Shown here: positions 13,801-25,800 of the stretch, piece by piece
Layout: each line of letters starts with the position of its first letter
Numbering within the stretch: the stretch's first letter is position 1
Source of the DNA: Canna indica
Lineage: Eukaryota > Streptophyta > Magnoliopsida > Zingiberales > Cannaceae
DNA length: 64,000 nt
Assembly (NCBI GenBank): GCA_034359265.1
Contig: CP136896.1
Span: 5,983,501 to 6,047,500 of the forward strand
Direction: 5' to 3'
Made by a program: the position numbers and the translations under genes
The notes under the pieces: generated by a model
Database searches by the model: none
The model's input: the letters and a program-made list of their open reading frames with translations, nothing else
Told to the model about the DNA's origin: nothing

Positions 13801-16800
13801 CGAATAGAGGCAGACGCTTTGGGGAGCAGAGCGTGGGACGCATCTTGTGGGGCGTGTGAAAAAAACATGTTGAAGAGAAGCCTCGGGCGCGAGAGATGTG
13901 TCTTGGAGAAGACGCTTGCAGAAGGCGACCGAGGAAAGGCCGCATGAGGCGCGACCTTGGCAAGAGGCGCAGTAATGGACCGCCTGATCCCGAGGCGGAT
14001 ACGTGAGCCGTGTGGAGGTGGGTGCGTCAGCACCGAGGAGGCTCCTGAAGCTTCCGAGGCGGCCTTGGATGGGGTCGTGTGAGATGCGGCGCCCGAGGTG
14101 CAAAGCTTCTCGAGATGCTCCACTCAAATAGAGCAGAGGCACGATAGGACGGGGGTGCAGAGAGGCGCATCTCTTCGTGAGATGCGTCGGGCTTTCCTCC
14201 CGAGCAGGCAGGGCGTGGATCGAGGCATCCTCAGTCCCAGAGGCGACGGTTGGCACTGCTGGCAGGGAGATCGAGGCGCTGCTGGCGGTGCCACGTCTCG
14301 GGACGCAAGCAGAACCGGGAGCCGCGCGAGGCGCGTTCCCAAGGAGAGCGACGACGGTTGGAGAGATAGGGAGAGAGAGAAAGAGGCGGCAGTGGAGTAA
14401 TAAAATCTAGGGCTCTGATAGCATGATGAGCCCTAGAAGCATGCCTCATTCATTAATGAAAGGCCTATACATAGGCATTGAAAACACGTGCTAGGCCTAT
14501 ACATAGGCATTGAAAACATGTGCTGTACACATGGAACACCTTAGAACACCTTAATTAATCAATACCATCAATATATTACAGTTAATTAACCAATATTAAT
14601 ATTAACAATTATAATGCACTGCTACATGGAATTGCTATTTCTTCATTAGAGTGTCAATAAGAAACAGAACCGCTTGTTTACAACTTTTGCAAGCAAGTGA
14701 AAATATACTTAGTGGTGAGTGCAATGTGCTTTTTTCCATGTTACTGGGCCATATTTTTTCTCAATAATTAATTTGACTTCGTGACCGCTGTATGTTCTAT
14801 GGTGGCCTGATAGGACAAGCTCGTATCTATATGCATGATTGGCACATTAGGAAATGAAACCTGTCTTTTTTACTGTTTTTGTAATCCTGGCAAGTTCCAT
14901 CCCAGTTACATGTTACATAGTTGATGCAGTAGTCATTGTAGTCCACCATATTTTTTCTTTAAAGGAAGATAATGAGATGGCTCCATGTGCTTTTTGTCTG
15001 TCTTTAGCTATAGTGCTCTGATCTTTATCTTGTTGCAATAGAAAATTTGCCTTCCATCCCATGGCTCAATTGACATTGAACATTTTCAACTGAATCTTTT
15101 TGTCTGTTTCTGCATTTCCAAAATCAATTCCACTAGAGAAAGCTTGTTAGTATAGCATGTATGAACCTTAATTAGTTTTGCTGTTCCTGTGTCTGGATTT
15201 TTTATTGGTGTCTTTGAAGATGGGTGTATAATTTGGCAATAATCTATTTTTTTCTCTTGACATGCTTGATATGAGTTTCTGATGCTATCAACCAAGGTTC
15301 GAAGTGTCGGTCTCCATACTAGTTTCAGACGGTCTCAGTACTAGTTTCAGATCCAGTCTGGTACTGTACCAGTAAGTTTGGTACATAAAGCAATATGAGT
15401 GAGAAGAAGAAGAAAAAAAAGAGAGAAAAGAAAAACAGGATTTTTGAAAAAAATAAAAAGACTCCAATACTCCAATAATGCAAATATCTTTTATTTGGTC
15501 TTTAAAATTGTTTCACATAGAAAAAAAAATAAATGAAGCGAAGTTTATATCATGTACTAGTGGGTAGTGGGTACAATAAATTTTTGCAACTGATTGATTG
15601 TCGGACTGGTATGATCCATCATATTGCCTGGTACAGAGTGGTACTATAAATGCTGCTATCAACTCAAGCTGATAAATTGCTAATTCATGATATAATTTGT
15701 TGCAAATGTTCTGCAGGGTGGAAGACATGCAAGATTCGCAAGCTAAGGATTTATGCTCATGTGTTGTGAAAAGGGCCTGTGATTTACCCCTCTCTTCTTT
15801 TAAGGTTCAATCAAATTCCACTATATTTTCCTTAGATTTCTACCTGCATATATCTAATTTCATTTTAAATGAAGTGATGGTTTCCAATAAAGAAATTGTT
15901 TTTCTCAATATCATAGTTTAAAGTACTGGTCTGATACTGAGGCTCGCACCAGTGCGATAGCAGTGCTGTACCAAATGTACCAACACAAGGTCAGAGTGGT
16001 ACCAACACATGGTATGTGTTGGACCAGCTACCAGATAGTTTTGAACCTTTCTGACAATTCCTATTTCGTCTGTAAAAAACAAAGTAATAATATTAGTTTT
16101 AAGTTGGTGAAACCTGAATGAAAGGATGCAAAAACTTAATTGAATAGCTAAACTATTTGGTAGAAACCCTTAAAGTAACTAAACTTGCAAGATGATCCTA
16201 CTAGGATCCCTGGACTACCAGGTTCATGGTGCATTTGAGATAGATGTCATGGAGTTTCAATGCCCATATCTTAAATTGCTCCCTAGGTTTATGGTAAATT
16301 GGTAATACTAGCTACCATCATAATACTAGGAATCATCGTGACTGATCCTCATATAAAGCCTTGGATTTACGGTCATATTGATAGTAAGCTGTGAGCCTAT
16401 GACCAAGAAGAGCTTCCATTTAAATCAACCTCCTCGAGGTTTGATCATTACTCCTGGTAGTTCTGTGGTGCCTGTGATCTCTCTTTCTGTTAGTCTACTC
16501 TCTTTGATTGTGCTCACTTGCTTTGGTACCATAATCTTTGCTGAAATTCAGAAATGGGGTTGGAGCATAAGTTCTGTTACTGGCTAACAACATTAAACAT
16601 GTTATTGTCACTGCAGTCATGTGTGCTAGTTTTGCTATTGACAGGGTCATTGTCATTTCCTTCCTCATCCTTAAAGCGACTGGTGATGCAATATTTGCCC
16701 ATTCTTGTGTCACATGCCAATGCTTACTTTTCTTCTTGGTTGTTACTTAGGGCTGCAGTCTTATCAGTGTGACTGAGACTGATTGTGAATGCGATTCACT

Positions 16801-19800
16801 TTGACTATGGGTTTATATCTCCCTCTTTTCTCTGGCATCATTGTCCTCTTGCTTTGGAATTGCTGTTTTTTTGGCTATGTATTTCTTCCTCTATTGTTAC
16901 ATATACACCTGTAAGGCTATGGTGGATTTCTACCAACACTGGATGTTCAGTATGACGCACTTTGTGCACAGTGCTGAACAACATGATGCTCTTGCACAGT
17001 GCACCATACTGAACCCAGTATGGCCTTACTGAACGTATACTGTTCAGTATGGTGCATCACCATACTGCAGTACCAGTACCAAAAACCGTACCATACCATA
17101 CCATACCATACCATACCATACCATACCATACCATACCATACCATACCATACCATACCACACCGTACCGGACCGTACCATACCGTGTGTTGGTACGGTCCA
17201 CTAGCGGTTTTTAAATCCTTGCTCTATATTTAAATGTGTATAGGTTTTGAAATGTGGGTACTTATATAAACTGACAAGAATGTAAATGAGCGTCCCTCAC
17301 TAATGGTGCTACATGCCAATGCAAGGTCTAGGAGCAAATGCTTCGTCTTAGCAGTGTACTGAGACTCATACTATTATGCTGGATGTGGTAATATCCTATG
17401 AAAATACAAGGCAAAATATTAATTTATCATAAATCAAAACAACTGCAAACTTTTAAATAATTGATTTAAAACAATTTCTTACCAGTCGGCAGCCAAGTAT
17501 TCTTTGTACAAATAGTCTTTGGAAATTGCATGTCTGAGGCTTGTGCTGGCACCCAAGCCATTGAATACTATATAGGTGTGCTATTCATGATATGATGCTC
17601 ATACTGTGGTTTTTATGTTTTATTGTTGTTTATTGAGTTTTTTCTAGTTTTAGATTCTTCTACATGCACACTAAATTTGTGGATTCAAGCTGTTTGCCAA
17701 TTCCCAGTTAATTTCTTACAAATATATATTTTTCTATAGGATATTTGTGAGAAATCTGCTTCAGATCTACATGGTAATGGTGCCGATTTAATGGAAGAAG
17801 ATAAACCTAAAGGAAATTGTGTATCAGAAGTGAAAAGCCAAATGAATGAAGCTAAAAAGTATATAACATCCTTGATTTCTTTTGTTTATCATTTTTACGA
17901 CCATTCAATTTATAAATGTGCCTATGAAAGTGGACATATCTGTATGTTTTCTAATGGTTTTTTATTCTTGGATAGGTCAAGTTCTGTAGTTTCAGCTTGT
18001 ACAACAAGTGTAGATGTGCTGATAGAAGAGGTGATATAATTTTCCTTTGCTTATTTTTTATTATGTATTTGTTTATCATAATAAAACCTCATTATGAAGG
18101 TCTATCAACATCATGATGTTATAATTTGTATTTTACTCTTGATGCGTCATATTAGACAAGGGCGAGTCTGGATATTTCTGGTGTGGATATTTCAAAGGGA
18201 CATGCTAGCTCAACTTTTCTGAAGGAGCCACTGGTTGAAATTCAAACAGATTTTGATCCCAAGGCATGCATTGTTTGCAAAAAACCTGAAACAGAGTTGT
18301 GAGTCACCTGAATCTCATATCAAATAAATAATTCTTTTTTTGTGCCATTGATGTTTGCTCGTTTTCAGATAGCTAATAAAGTATTGCCTATTATGTTGGC
18401 AATGATTAGCTCATTTTTTTGTATGTATGAATGAATACTCATAATGTTTGTGATACTAATATGGCGGTTATGTTTTGCCTTCTCTTCGTGGAGATGGCTA
18501 TTTAGTTATACTTATTTTAGGCACACTTTTCTGTAATTTCAGGTCTTGCATAGGGAAAGGATGCAGTAAATGCTACCATCTTTCTTGTTTGTATCCACCC
18601 TTGCAAAATACACCACCTGGTGCTTGGCTGTGTATTTTTTGCACAAAAAAGAAAATAGAATTTGGGGTATACTCTGTATCTAAAGGAATTGATTCTGTTT
18701 GGAATTTTAAAGAGGGTGACAATGGTGAGAAGTTATTAGGCTAATAATCTTGGTAGCCTTCTCATCTTTATCTAACTTTTTCATGGGTCCATGTTTCTAG
18801 GAGGGCAGTACGGCAAGCATTACCTTGTTAAATATAAAGGTCTTGCTCATGTTCATAATCGATGGGTTTCAGAAAACCAGATGCTTCAGGAGGCTCCCAC
18901 ACTTTTGTCTAAATTCAACAGGAAACACCAAAAAAACAGGGTTGATTACTTTTTCTTGGACTTGAAATTAGTTTTCCTATACTTCAGCAACATAAATTAT
19001 ATTTGTTTTTGTTAGTATCATCTTGATTTAACCTAACCATTTTTCAGGTCATTAGATGGAAGCAGGAGTGGACAGAGCCTGATCGGTTATTGCAGAAAAG
19101 ATCTCTAATGCCCCAAAAACTGGCTGATGAATTTTTTGATAGGCTTGGTGACCGCTTCACAAAATGCTACAATGAGTGGTTTGTGAAATGGAAGGGTCTT
19201 GGATATGAAGATGCAACATGGGAGCTTGAGAGTTCACCATTTTTATGCACACCTATGGCCATGATTCTCATGAAAGATTATAAGGCTCGTCTTGCAGCAA
19301 AGGCAGCATTTGATTCTTCCAATGCTGAGAAGGTAGATCTTTATCTGAACTCAAAACTCTGAAACATTGCACTTACATATGGATGAAATTTCTCTTCACT
19401 CACGATTGAAACTACTCATGACAAGAGTTTACTGGGAAGATGAAAATATCTTTAGTTTGTCCCAGTGTTATACTCATCTATCATAGAAAGCTTATTACTA
19501 AGAGAGTTGATTAGATCCTAACTGTCAGGTATGCTCATGAATCATGCCTGAAGAGACTTAAAAGAAACAAACTTTTGTATTAATTGTGATAAACTTTACA
19601 ATTAACCTACCTTAATTGGATTTGTAATGTATATGATTTCCAACAGAATTGGTACATATAGTAGAAAAGAAAAGCATAGAAGTAGAATACAATTTTGCAA
19701 GTGAAATTAACCAACATGTTTCAGGAAACAAGTTTCTATCCCTGTCCAAACAAACTTGCATGTTGTTGCTAACTATATTATCTTAATTGGTAGGTCATGG

Positions 19801-22800
19801 ACTAATTTTGAACTCGATCACTAAGTTTAAACATTTTTGTTGTAACTTTAGCTTATAATAGTCTCTGAGGTATAGTTAATGAATTGATAGATAAGTAGAT
19901 TCTAGAAGTCAATGCCTAGATATCTTGATAGCTAAATTGCTGAAGTTGTCAAACATTGAATCACATATTGTTCTTGTCCAGTCCCATCAAGTTCACTTTC
20001 CTGCATGTGCTGGGATTGCTAAGAGTATTAATGTATAGATTGAGCCCTTTTTCTAATAACTCAAAACTTTTGGGGTAAGTGGTCACCTTATCAAAGATAA
20101 CACAGTCTAGACCTTATATTCTCAAACAATGGATCACTAGATTGCATCCTGGAATAATAACACAAATATTTGTTCGACAATTTTTTTCCTTTGGTATATA
20201 ATATATTTAGTCAAAAACGAATTAATGTATGATATCCTTGGTTTCTGTAGGATTTTTCCATATCTAAATCTCTCAGACATTTTCATGATAATAAATTTGG
20301 TTGGATCTATCTATAGCCACACAGAGCCAGGGAGGCATGTCAATTAATTGTGTGACAAATAAACTACATAACAATATGCACTTGTGGGGCTTTGGGTGAA
20401 TCTGGCTAGACCCTAATGTCATACTTTTTCTTGGTCAGTTAATCTGAAATATATGCTTATAATTTGTAATGTGGTAGTGTGTGTGAGCTTGGACTAGTAT
20501 CGCTATCTTATACGAGTATAAGCTATGTGCAAATGCATTTAGAAGGCTCTTTATGTTAACATTCCTTTTAGTGAAATCCCATTCTTATGCTCCGTTTGGT
20601 GCATAAGATAAGACATGAGAGGACAGGGATTAATACAATGTTTACCCTATAATATATTTCATGCATCATCACATAAGACTTAATTTTGGATAAAAATATT
20701 CTAAATTTCTAATATATTAATTTTGAAGAAAACTGCCCTTAAGCTTTTTTTTTAAAAAAATTCTCAATGAAAAATAACTTTATTTGACCATCACAAGAAT
20801 GAAATTTCATGCAATTTATTTTCTACCAAAAAGTTATTATTTTTTAAATTTTAATATACCACTTATAGAAAAATACAACAAAAGAAATCATAAAAGTAAT
20901 TATCAAATGAAATAACCAAATTATCGTATACTTCATGTTCAAATGCGAAAGGAAGAAATTTGATTTTTTATCGGGAGTGTGTTTATGATTTTCTTATCAG
21001 CCCTTATACATCGTTTTGATTGCGTATAAGATTATATGTCAAATAACCACATAAGACCTTAACACCGAATAAGCTTTGCAATAAAATGTGATGATCCAAA
21101 CACTGTATAAGGCCTTAGTGTATAAGCCTATCCTATCTTATCATGCCTTATCCCTTATATGGTGTGCCAAACGGGGCCTTGGTATTTTTATTCGCTGTGA
21201 GCTATTACAGAGGTCCTTGATTTATAATTATAGATGCACATTATCTTTTCCCATGTTGATCCATATCCTGGTTCTTGTTCATCATTTAGTGTTCTCTTTG
21301 TTGCTGTCAGTTTTACTTATCCATGTGGCATGCTTCTGGTGCTTCATTAATGTTCGACACATCATTGTGTTCTGATATGTTAGATGTTAGTACAATTTAT
21401 GGTGATAGAGTGCTGCATTATTAATCTGAACCTTTTAGAATGAATGGATGGGAATGAGCATCTTGTTGTCTTGTAATTTTAGAAACACAAAACCCTTACT
21501 ACAAAGGAACTTGGTGGAAGAATGGAGGTGCTCGGTGAGGAACATTATAGTATGCTACTGCTTAACCATCACAATGATGCCTTGTTTTCTTGTAACAAAG
21601 AGAGCATGTTTTTGCTAGTCATTGCTATTGGTGCTATTCTTCTGTCTGTTCAGGGTTTTATTTTTAATTGCTTAGGCTATCTTAACTTTGAAGGAAAGAT
21701 GGGAGGAAGGGAAGTGGGAGGAGGGAAAGGAAACAAAAAAATCCTTTCCTTTGTTTAGGGATTTTTTTTTAGTTTCCTTTCCTTCCAAACCTTTCCACCC
21801 AAAAGTGGGAGGAAATGGGAGGAAATGGAAGCCTAAAAATGAGACAATTTTATTAGTTCATCTTCCTTTCTTTTCTTTTTTCTTTCCAAGTAACAACTCA
21901 TTTTTTCCTTTCTATTTTCCTTTTCCCTTCATTTTCCTTTTCTTTCCTTTATTCTTTCCTTCATATTTTCCATCCTCGCAAGTAAACATGCAGTGTGCTT
22001 GCTATGAACTGTCAGTAACTTTCAATATGTTATGGGTTACTTAGAAGGGTGGTTTGGTTGTAGTATGGTATTGCAAATTTCTTTTCATGAAGAATGCTAT
22101 CTTGCTAATATGATTTGATTAATATATATTCAGTTGCACGTTCTTCTCAAGTTCTCCTGATGTAAGTTCTTTTTTTTTTCATCTATTCTTCTCACCGTCC
22201 TTGAAATTTGGGCTTCATGTTATTTTGTTTCTTTTTTTTCCTTGCATGCTAAGAAATTACTTATTCTTTTGTCTATTTCATAAAATCATATAAGCTTAGT
22301 GGGCATAGTGAGTTTTTTCTGAATACATTTAACTAATGCAGTATATAACTATGAAATTTGTTACGGCAGGCCCTGGAATTCAAGACAAATCCTTATCATA
22401 ATCTTATAAGGTTGCCTGATGGTTGCCCACCTGGACTTGATAATGATCATTTAGATTCTATTAATAGGCTTTGCGAGTTTTGGCACAGGAATCAGAACAC
22501 TCTTTTCATTGATGATCAGGTATAATTTCTTCTAATTGTTTAAGTTTCCATTATTGGAGAAACAAATAGCATCTGACTAACCTTTATTCTTGTAGCTGTA
22601 GTCTATAAAACACAATTAATTGTTTCTTATGCATTCAACAACCAATCTGTGTGCACTACAATAGTTCATTTTATGTGCATGTATATGCCCACAGTTTTTT
22701 GTTAGAGAATCAAAATATGATATATTTTTCTAAATACTCATAAACTCCTATTGGAGATACTTGGCAAAGTTTAGATAATGCAGCCTGACAAGGTGATGTA

Positions 22801-25800
22801 GAATAGTAGTGGAAGGAAAAAGAATCGGAGAAGAGGAGAGCCAAATGTGCAAAGGGTAAGAGAAGTAGGAGTAGAATTAGATAGGTCGATATTAAAATAC
22901 TTAATACATTTTCAATCTACTGTTGGAATCATTATGAATGGCATAAATCCCAATTTAATTCCTTAGACTCAAAAGAGCCTTAGAATTCCCATATTACCTT
23001 TCTAGTTCATTAATTCTGATGTTCCTTTGAAGTTGAGCAGAAAATTAGCTTCTAGAAGCCTCATAAACTGTTTATTATGCCTGCAATAACCTTCCTGAAA
23101 TCATTCATGAGTGCAGATGAACCTTCATTATTCTCACTACTGTAGCCATAGAGTGATTTTGAAGTTACACATTCATCAGAGTCAGCAAACTCACATAGTA
23201 TCTTTGAAATAACCCAAGATGCATGTAAGTTTGGTTGATTTGCCATTTGACAAGAAATTGCTGGAAGCATCACTAGCAGTTGCAAAAAGGTTATCAAGTA
23301 TGACCTCCATTTTTGTTGTGCGGAAGAGATGGTGCTCGCGAAGTGCTTCTTGGCTAGTGAATTACTCCTAGGAGCACTATGGGTTTGGGGAGGCTCAAAG
23401 GTACCATGACATTGAGCATGGGTTGCAAAGTCATAATTCAGAGTGAAAAGAAAAAGATATTGACCAGATCACAAAAAAAAGGGTGACCTAGTGCCAAAGC
23501 AATCCCACTTTTATGGGCTCCGGGGAGGGTTGATGTACGCAACCTTCCCCAACTTTTTGTTGAGGTTGTTTCCGTGGCTCAAATCCATGACCTCCATGTC
23601 ACAAGTGCGGTAATTTACCGTTACACCAAACCCACCCTCGGCCAGATCACAATCAGTAAAAAAGATGTTCAAAAATAAAAAAAGAACAAAAAAGAAAAGT
23701 ATAAAAATAAGAAAAAGGGAAAACAATATAGAGATTGTAAAACTATAATATAAACAATGTTCTAAAAATGAGAAAAGTGTCAAAAGCATGAAAACTTTTC
23801 TCAAATTGCCAAAACCATAACATTTATGTGCAAATTTTTCAATGCTCCTAATTTCAAATTTCTTTCCAAACCAAATTTCAAAGTGCTCAATTAGGGACTT
23901 TGAACCACAGGTCCACAGTTAGAGGTTTTGGTCCAATATCCCTGATTAGGATTATATTCATGCTATCACTTAAAAGTTACAACTATTCATATGTAGATTA
24001 TTTATGAACTGTATTTACCTAATGATCCAACAATAAGTCTTAGTTTCTATCATATTAGACTTATTAGTTAGGGACTTTGGTCCAAAGTCTTAATTACCCA
24101 TATAATATGAATATAATCCTAGTTAGGGACTTTGGACCAAAGTCTCTAACACTCCATATGATAGAAACTAAGATCCACTGTTTCATCTTTAGGTAATAGT
24201 TAATAAATAAACTAGATTTGAATAATTGTACATCATAACATGAATATGTTCCCGCTCAAAGTCCCTAACTACCCATGTAATAAAAACTAAGAATCATTGA
24301 TTGGTATTTAGGTAAGTACAATCCACAAATAACACAAATATGTATAGTTGTAGTTCATAACATGAATATGATCCTAGTTTGGGACATTGAACCGAAGTTC
24401 CTAATGGGTAGTTTGGAATTTGTTTCAGCAAGAAGCAAAAAAATTGAAATCTGGGGCATGTTAGGGCTTTACACATAAATGTTATGGTTTTGGCAACCAA
24501 AAGATTTATGCTTTTGACAAATTTCTCATAAAAATTTAATATATATAACTAATATCTAAATTAATAATATAGAATCTAATTAATGGTGAAATTTATTTTA
24601 ATATACAATATAATTAATAGTGGAAATAGTAGTATATGGAGATTCCATTGTCAAAATCAAGTTGCAGCATGATCTTCAATAGGATTAATTACATAAATCA
24701 TCACCATGCATGAATCTTAAAGCCGAATGAATGACTAAAATATTAGATGGATACGGATCCTTATTCACTTAAGAGGATAGGTCCTCCACACTATTAATAT
24801 TTAATACATAGTAAAATACTAAACACAATTAATACTGAAAATAATACTATAATTTTTTGTTTAAATAATTAATTCTTAATAGACTACAAATATTAAATTA
24901 TGAAAGGGACAAATTTATCTTGAAATAGGAAACTAGGCATATTCCTTGAACTTGATGAAAATTTGACTTTTATGCTCATTGGGTAAAGGAAATTCAACTG
25001 CTCCATATAAGGCATAATCAGCTACTTGTTCAGATACCAAACTTGTTTGACAAGTCTGCCATTTAATTTATTTTTAATTGAAATACCTAAGAACTTGGTA
25101 GTTAGATAGTAGGGCAAATTATTGAGTCTTGAGGCAATTGATAAGACATGGCATAATTGCATTTTCTTTTTCATGTTTTGTGTAATTGAGTATTATTATT
25201 TCCGATAATTTGGCTTTTTGCTCTAAAAGGAACATGCTCTGCTTTACCAACTTTACTATCAGTAGGCAAGAAGCATCACAAGTGATTTCAAAGGGATTAC
25301 TAAAGTTGGGGTCCCTATCAACAGGGTTGAAAAGTGTCTTCACTTCAATGCCATTGAAGGCTTTGGTAGTGGCTGAATTCCAAAAGAACATACCCTTAAA
25401 CATTCAATGATCAAGGCTATGATGGAACCGCAATTACTGAACTTTCCAATGAACCTCCTGTAAAAATTAATTCATGAAAAATTCCAAACTTTGAAAGGTT
25501 TTTTGGTTTAGGCTACTCTTGGATTACTCTAAAGTCTAACCTTTGTCTGGGTTAGTGCTACTGCCTTTGACAAGAATGATTAATCGAAGGAAATGAACTT
25601 GTTCTTTCATGAATGTACTTTTTTCATATTGACATGATGTTCTAGGTCATTTCCTTCTTCATTCTAAATATCAAAGTGTCATCAAAGTGACCGTTAAATA
25701 ATTGCTGGAGGGTTTTCAAATTTTGATTCATGAATTTCATGGAAGTGCTCAGAGCAATGGATAGTTCCAAGGTTGATTAATATCATTGATTCCATACCCC

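Larger units (their letters stand above)
4421..14612 (-). mobile_element. Ty1-Copia LTR retrotransposon (minus strand), broken and split by a nested Gypsy element
   Basis: The two LTRs (4426 to about 4572, and 14424-14607) share segments such as AGCCCTAGAAGCATG and CAGTTAATTAAC, and are flanked by the 5-bp direct repeat ATTAT (4421-4425 and 14608-14612). Next to the right LTR lies a minus-strand primer-binding site, TGCTATCAGAGCC, matching initiator tRNA-Met as in most plant Copia elements. Reading leftwards the order is leader, gag, protease, (Gypsy insertion), integrase, reverse transcriptase, RNase H, which is Copia order. All frames are interrupted, so the element is dead. The LTRs differ clearly, so it is older than the Gypsy element inside it. 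Confidence 0.88.
15717..19332 (+). other. MOM1-like exons 3-9: PHD finger and chromodomain-like segments
   Basis: Exons 6 and 7 join to give a complete C4HC3 PHD finger: C548, C551, C560, C565, H570, C573, C588 and C591, including the segments CIVC, YHLSC and WLCIFC. Exon 8 encodes a chromodomain-like stretch ([16 protein letters not shown]). Exon 9 begins [13 protein letters not shown] and contains [16 protein letters not shown], the typical aromatic and acidic core of a second chromodomain. This PHD-chromo-chromo order is that of CHD3 remodellers, from which MOM1 proteins are thought to derive. Exon 4 uses a GTATAT donor that restores the frame into exon 5; the exon 8 donor (AGG|GTTGAT) is weak and less certain. 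Confidence 0.82.
19333..22369 (+). other. Intron 9, AT-rich, with two candidate foldback elements
   Basis: A 3-kb intron. 19333-20588 holds nothing recognised. A candidate MITE (20589-21177) and a purine/pyrimidine foldback (about 21690-21975) are listed separately. The sequence resumes exon 10 after TTACGGCAG. Confidence 0.6.

Noticed and set aside
13587..14449. ORFs of up to 178 codons in the GC-rich Copia leader as host genes
   Set aside because: Many frames on both strands are open at once, there is no family resemblance, and the region lies between a Copia PBS and gag.
16947..17214. ORFs across the CCATA array (84 and 71 codons)
   Set aside because: They are translations of a microsatellite in both directions, with no protein character.
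21483..22168. Two possible micro-exons (21483-21534 and about 22141-22168) between exons 9 and 10 of the MOM1-like gene
   Set aside because: They have usable splice sites, but joining them breaks the frame into exon 10. Direct joining of exon 9 to exon 10 keeps phase 0 and matches the family (AEK followed by a short stretch before [13 protein letters not shown]).
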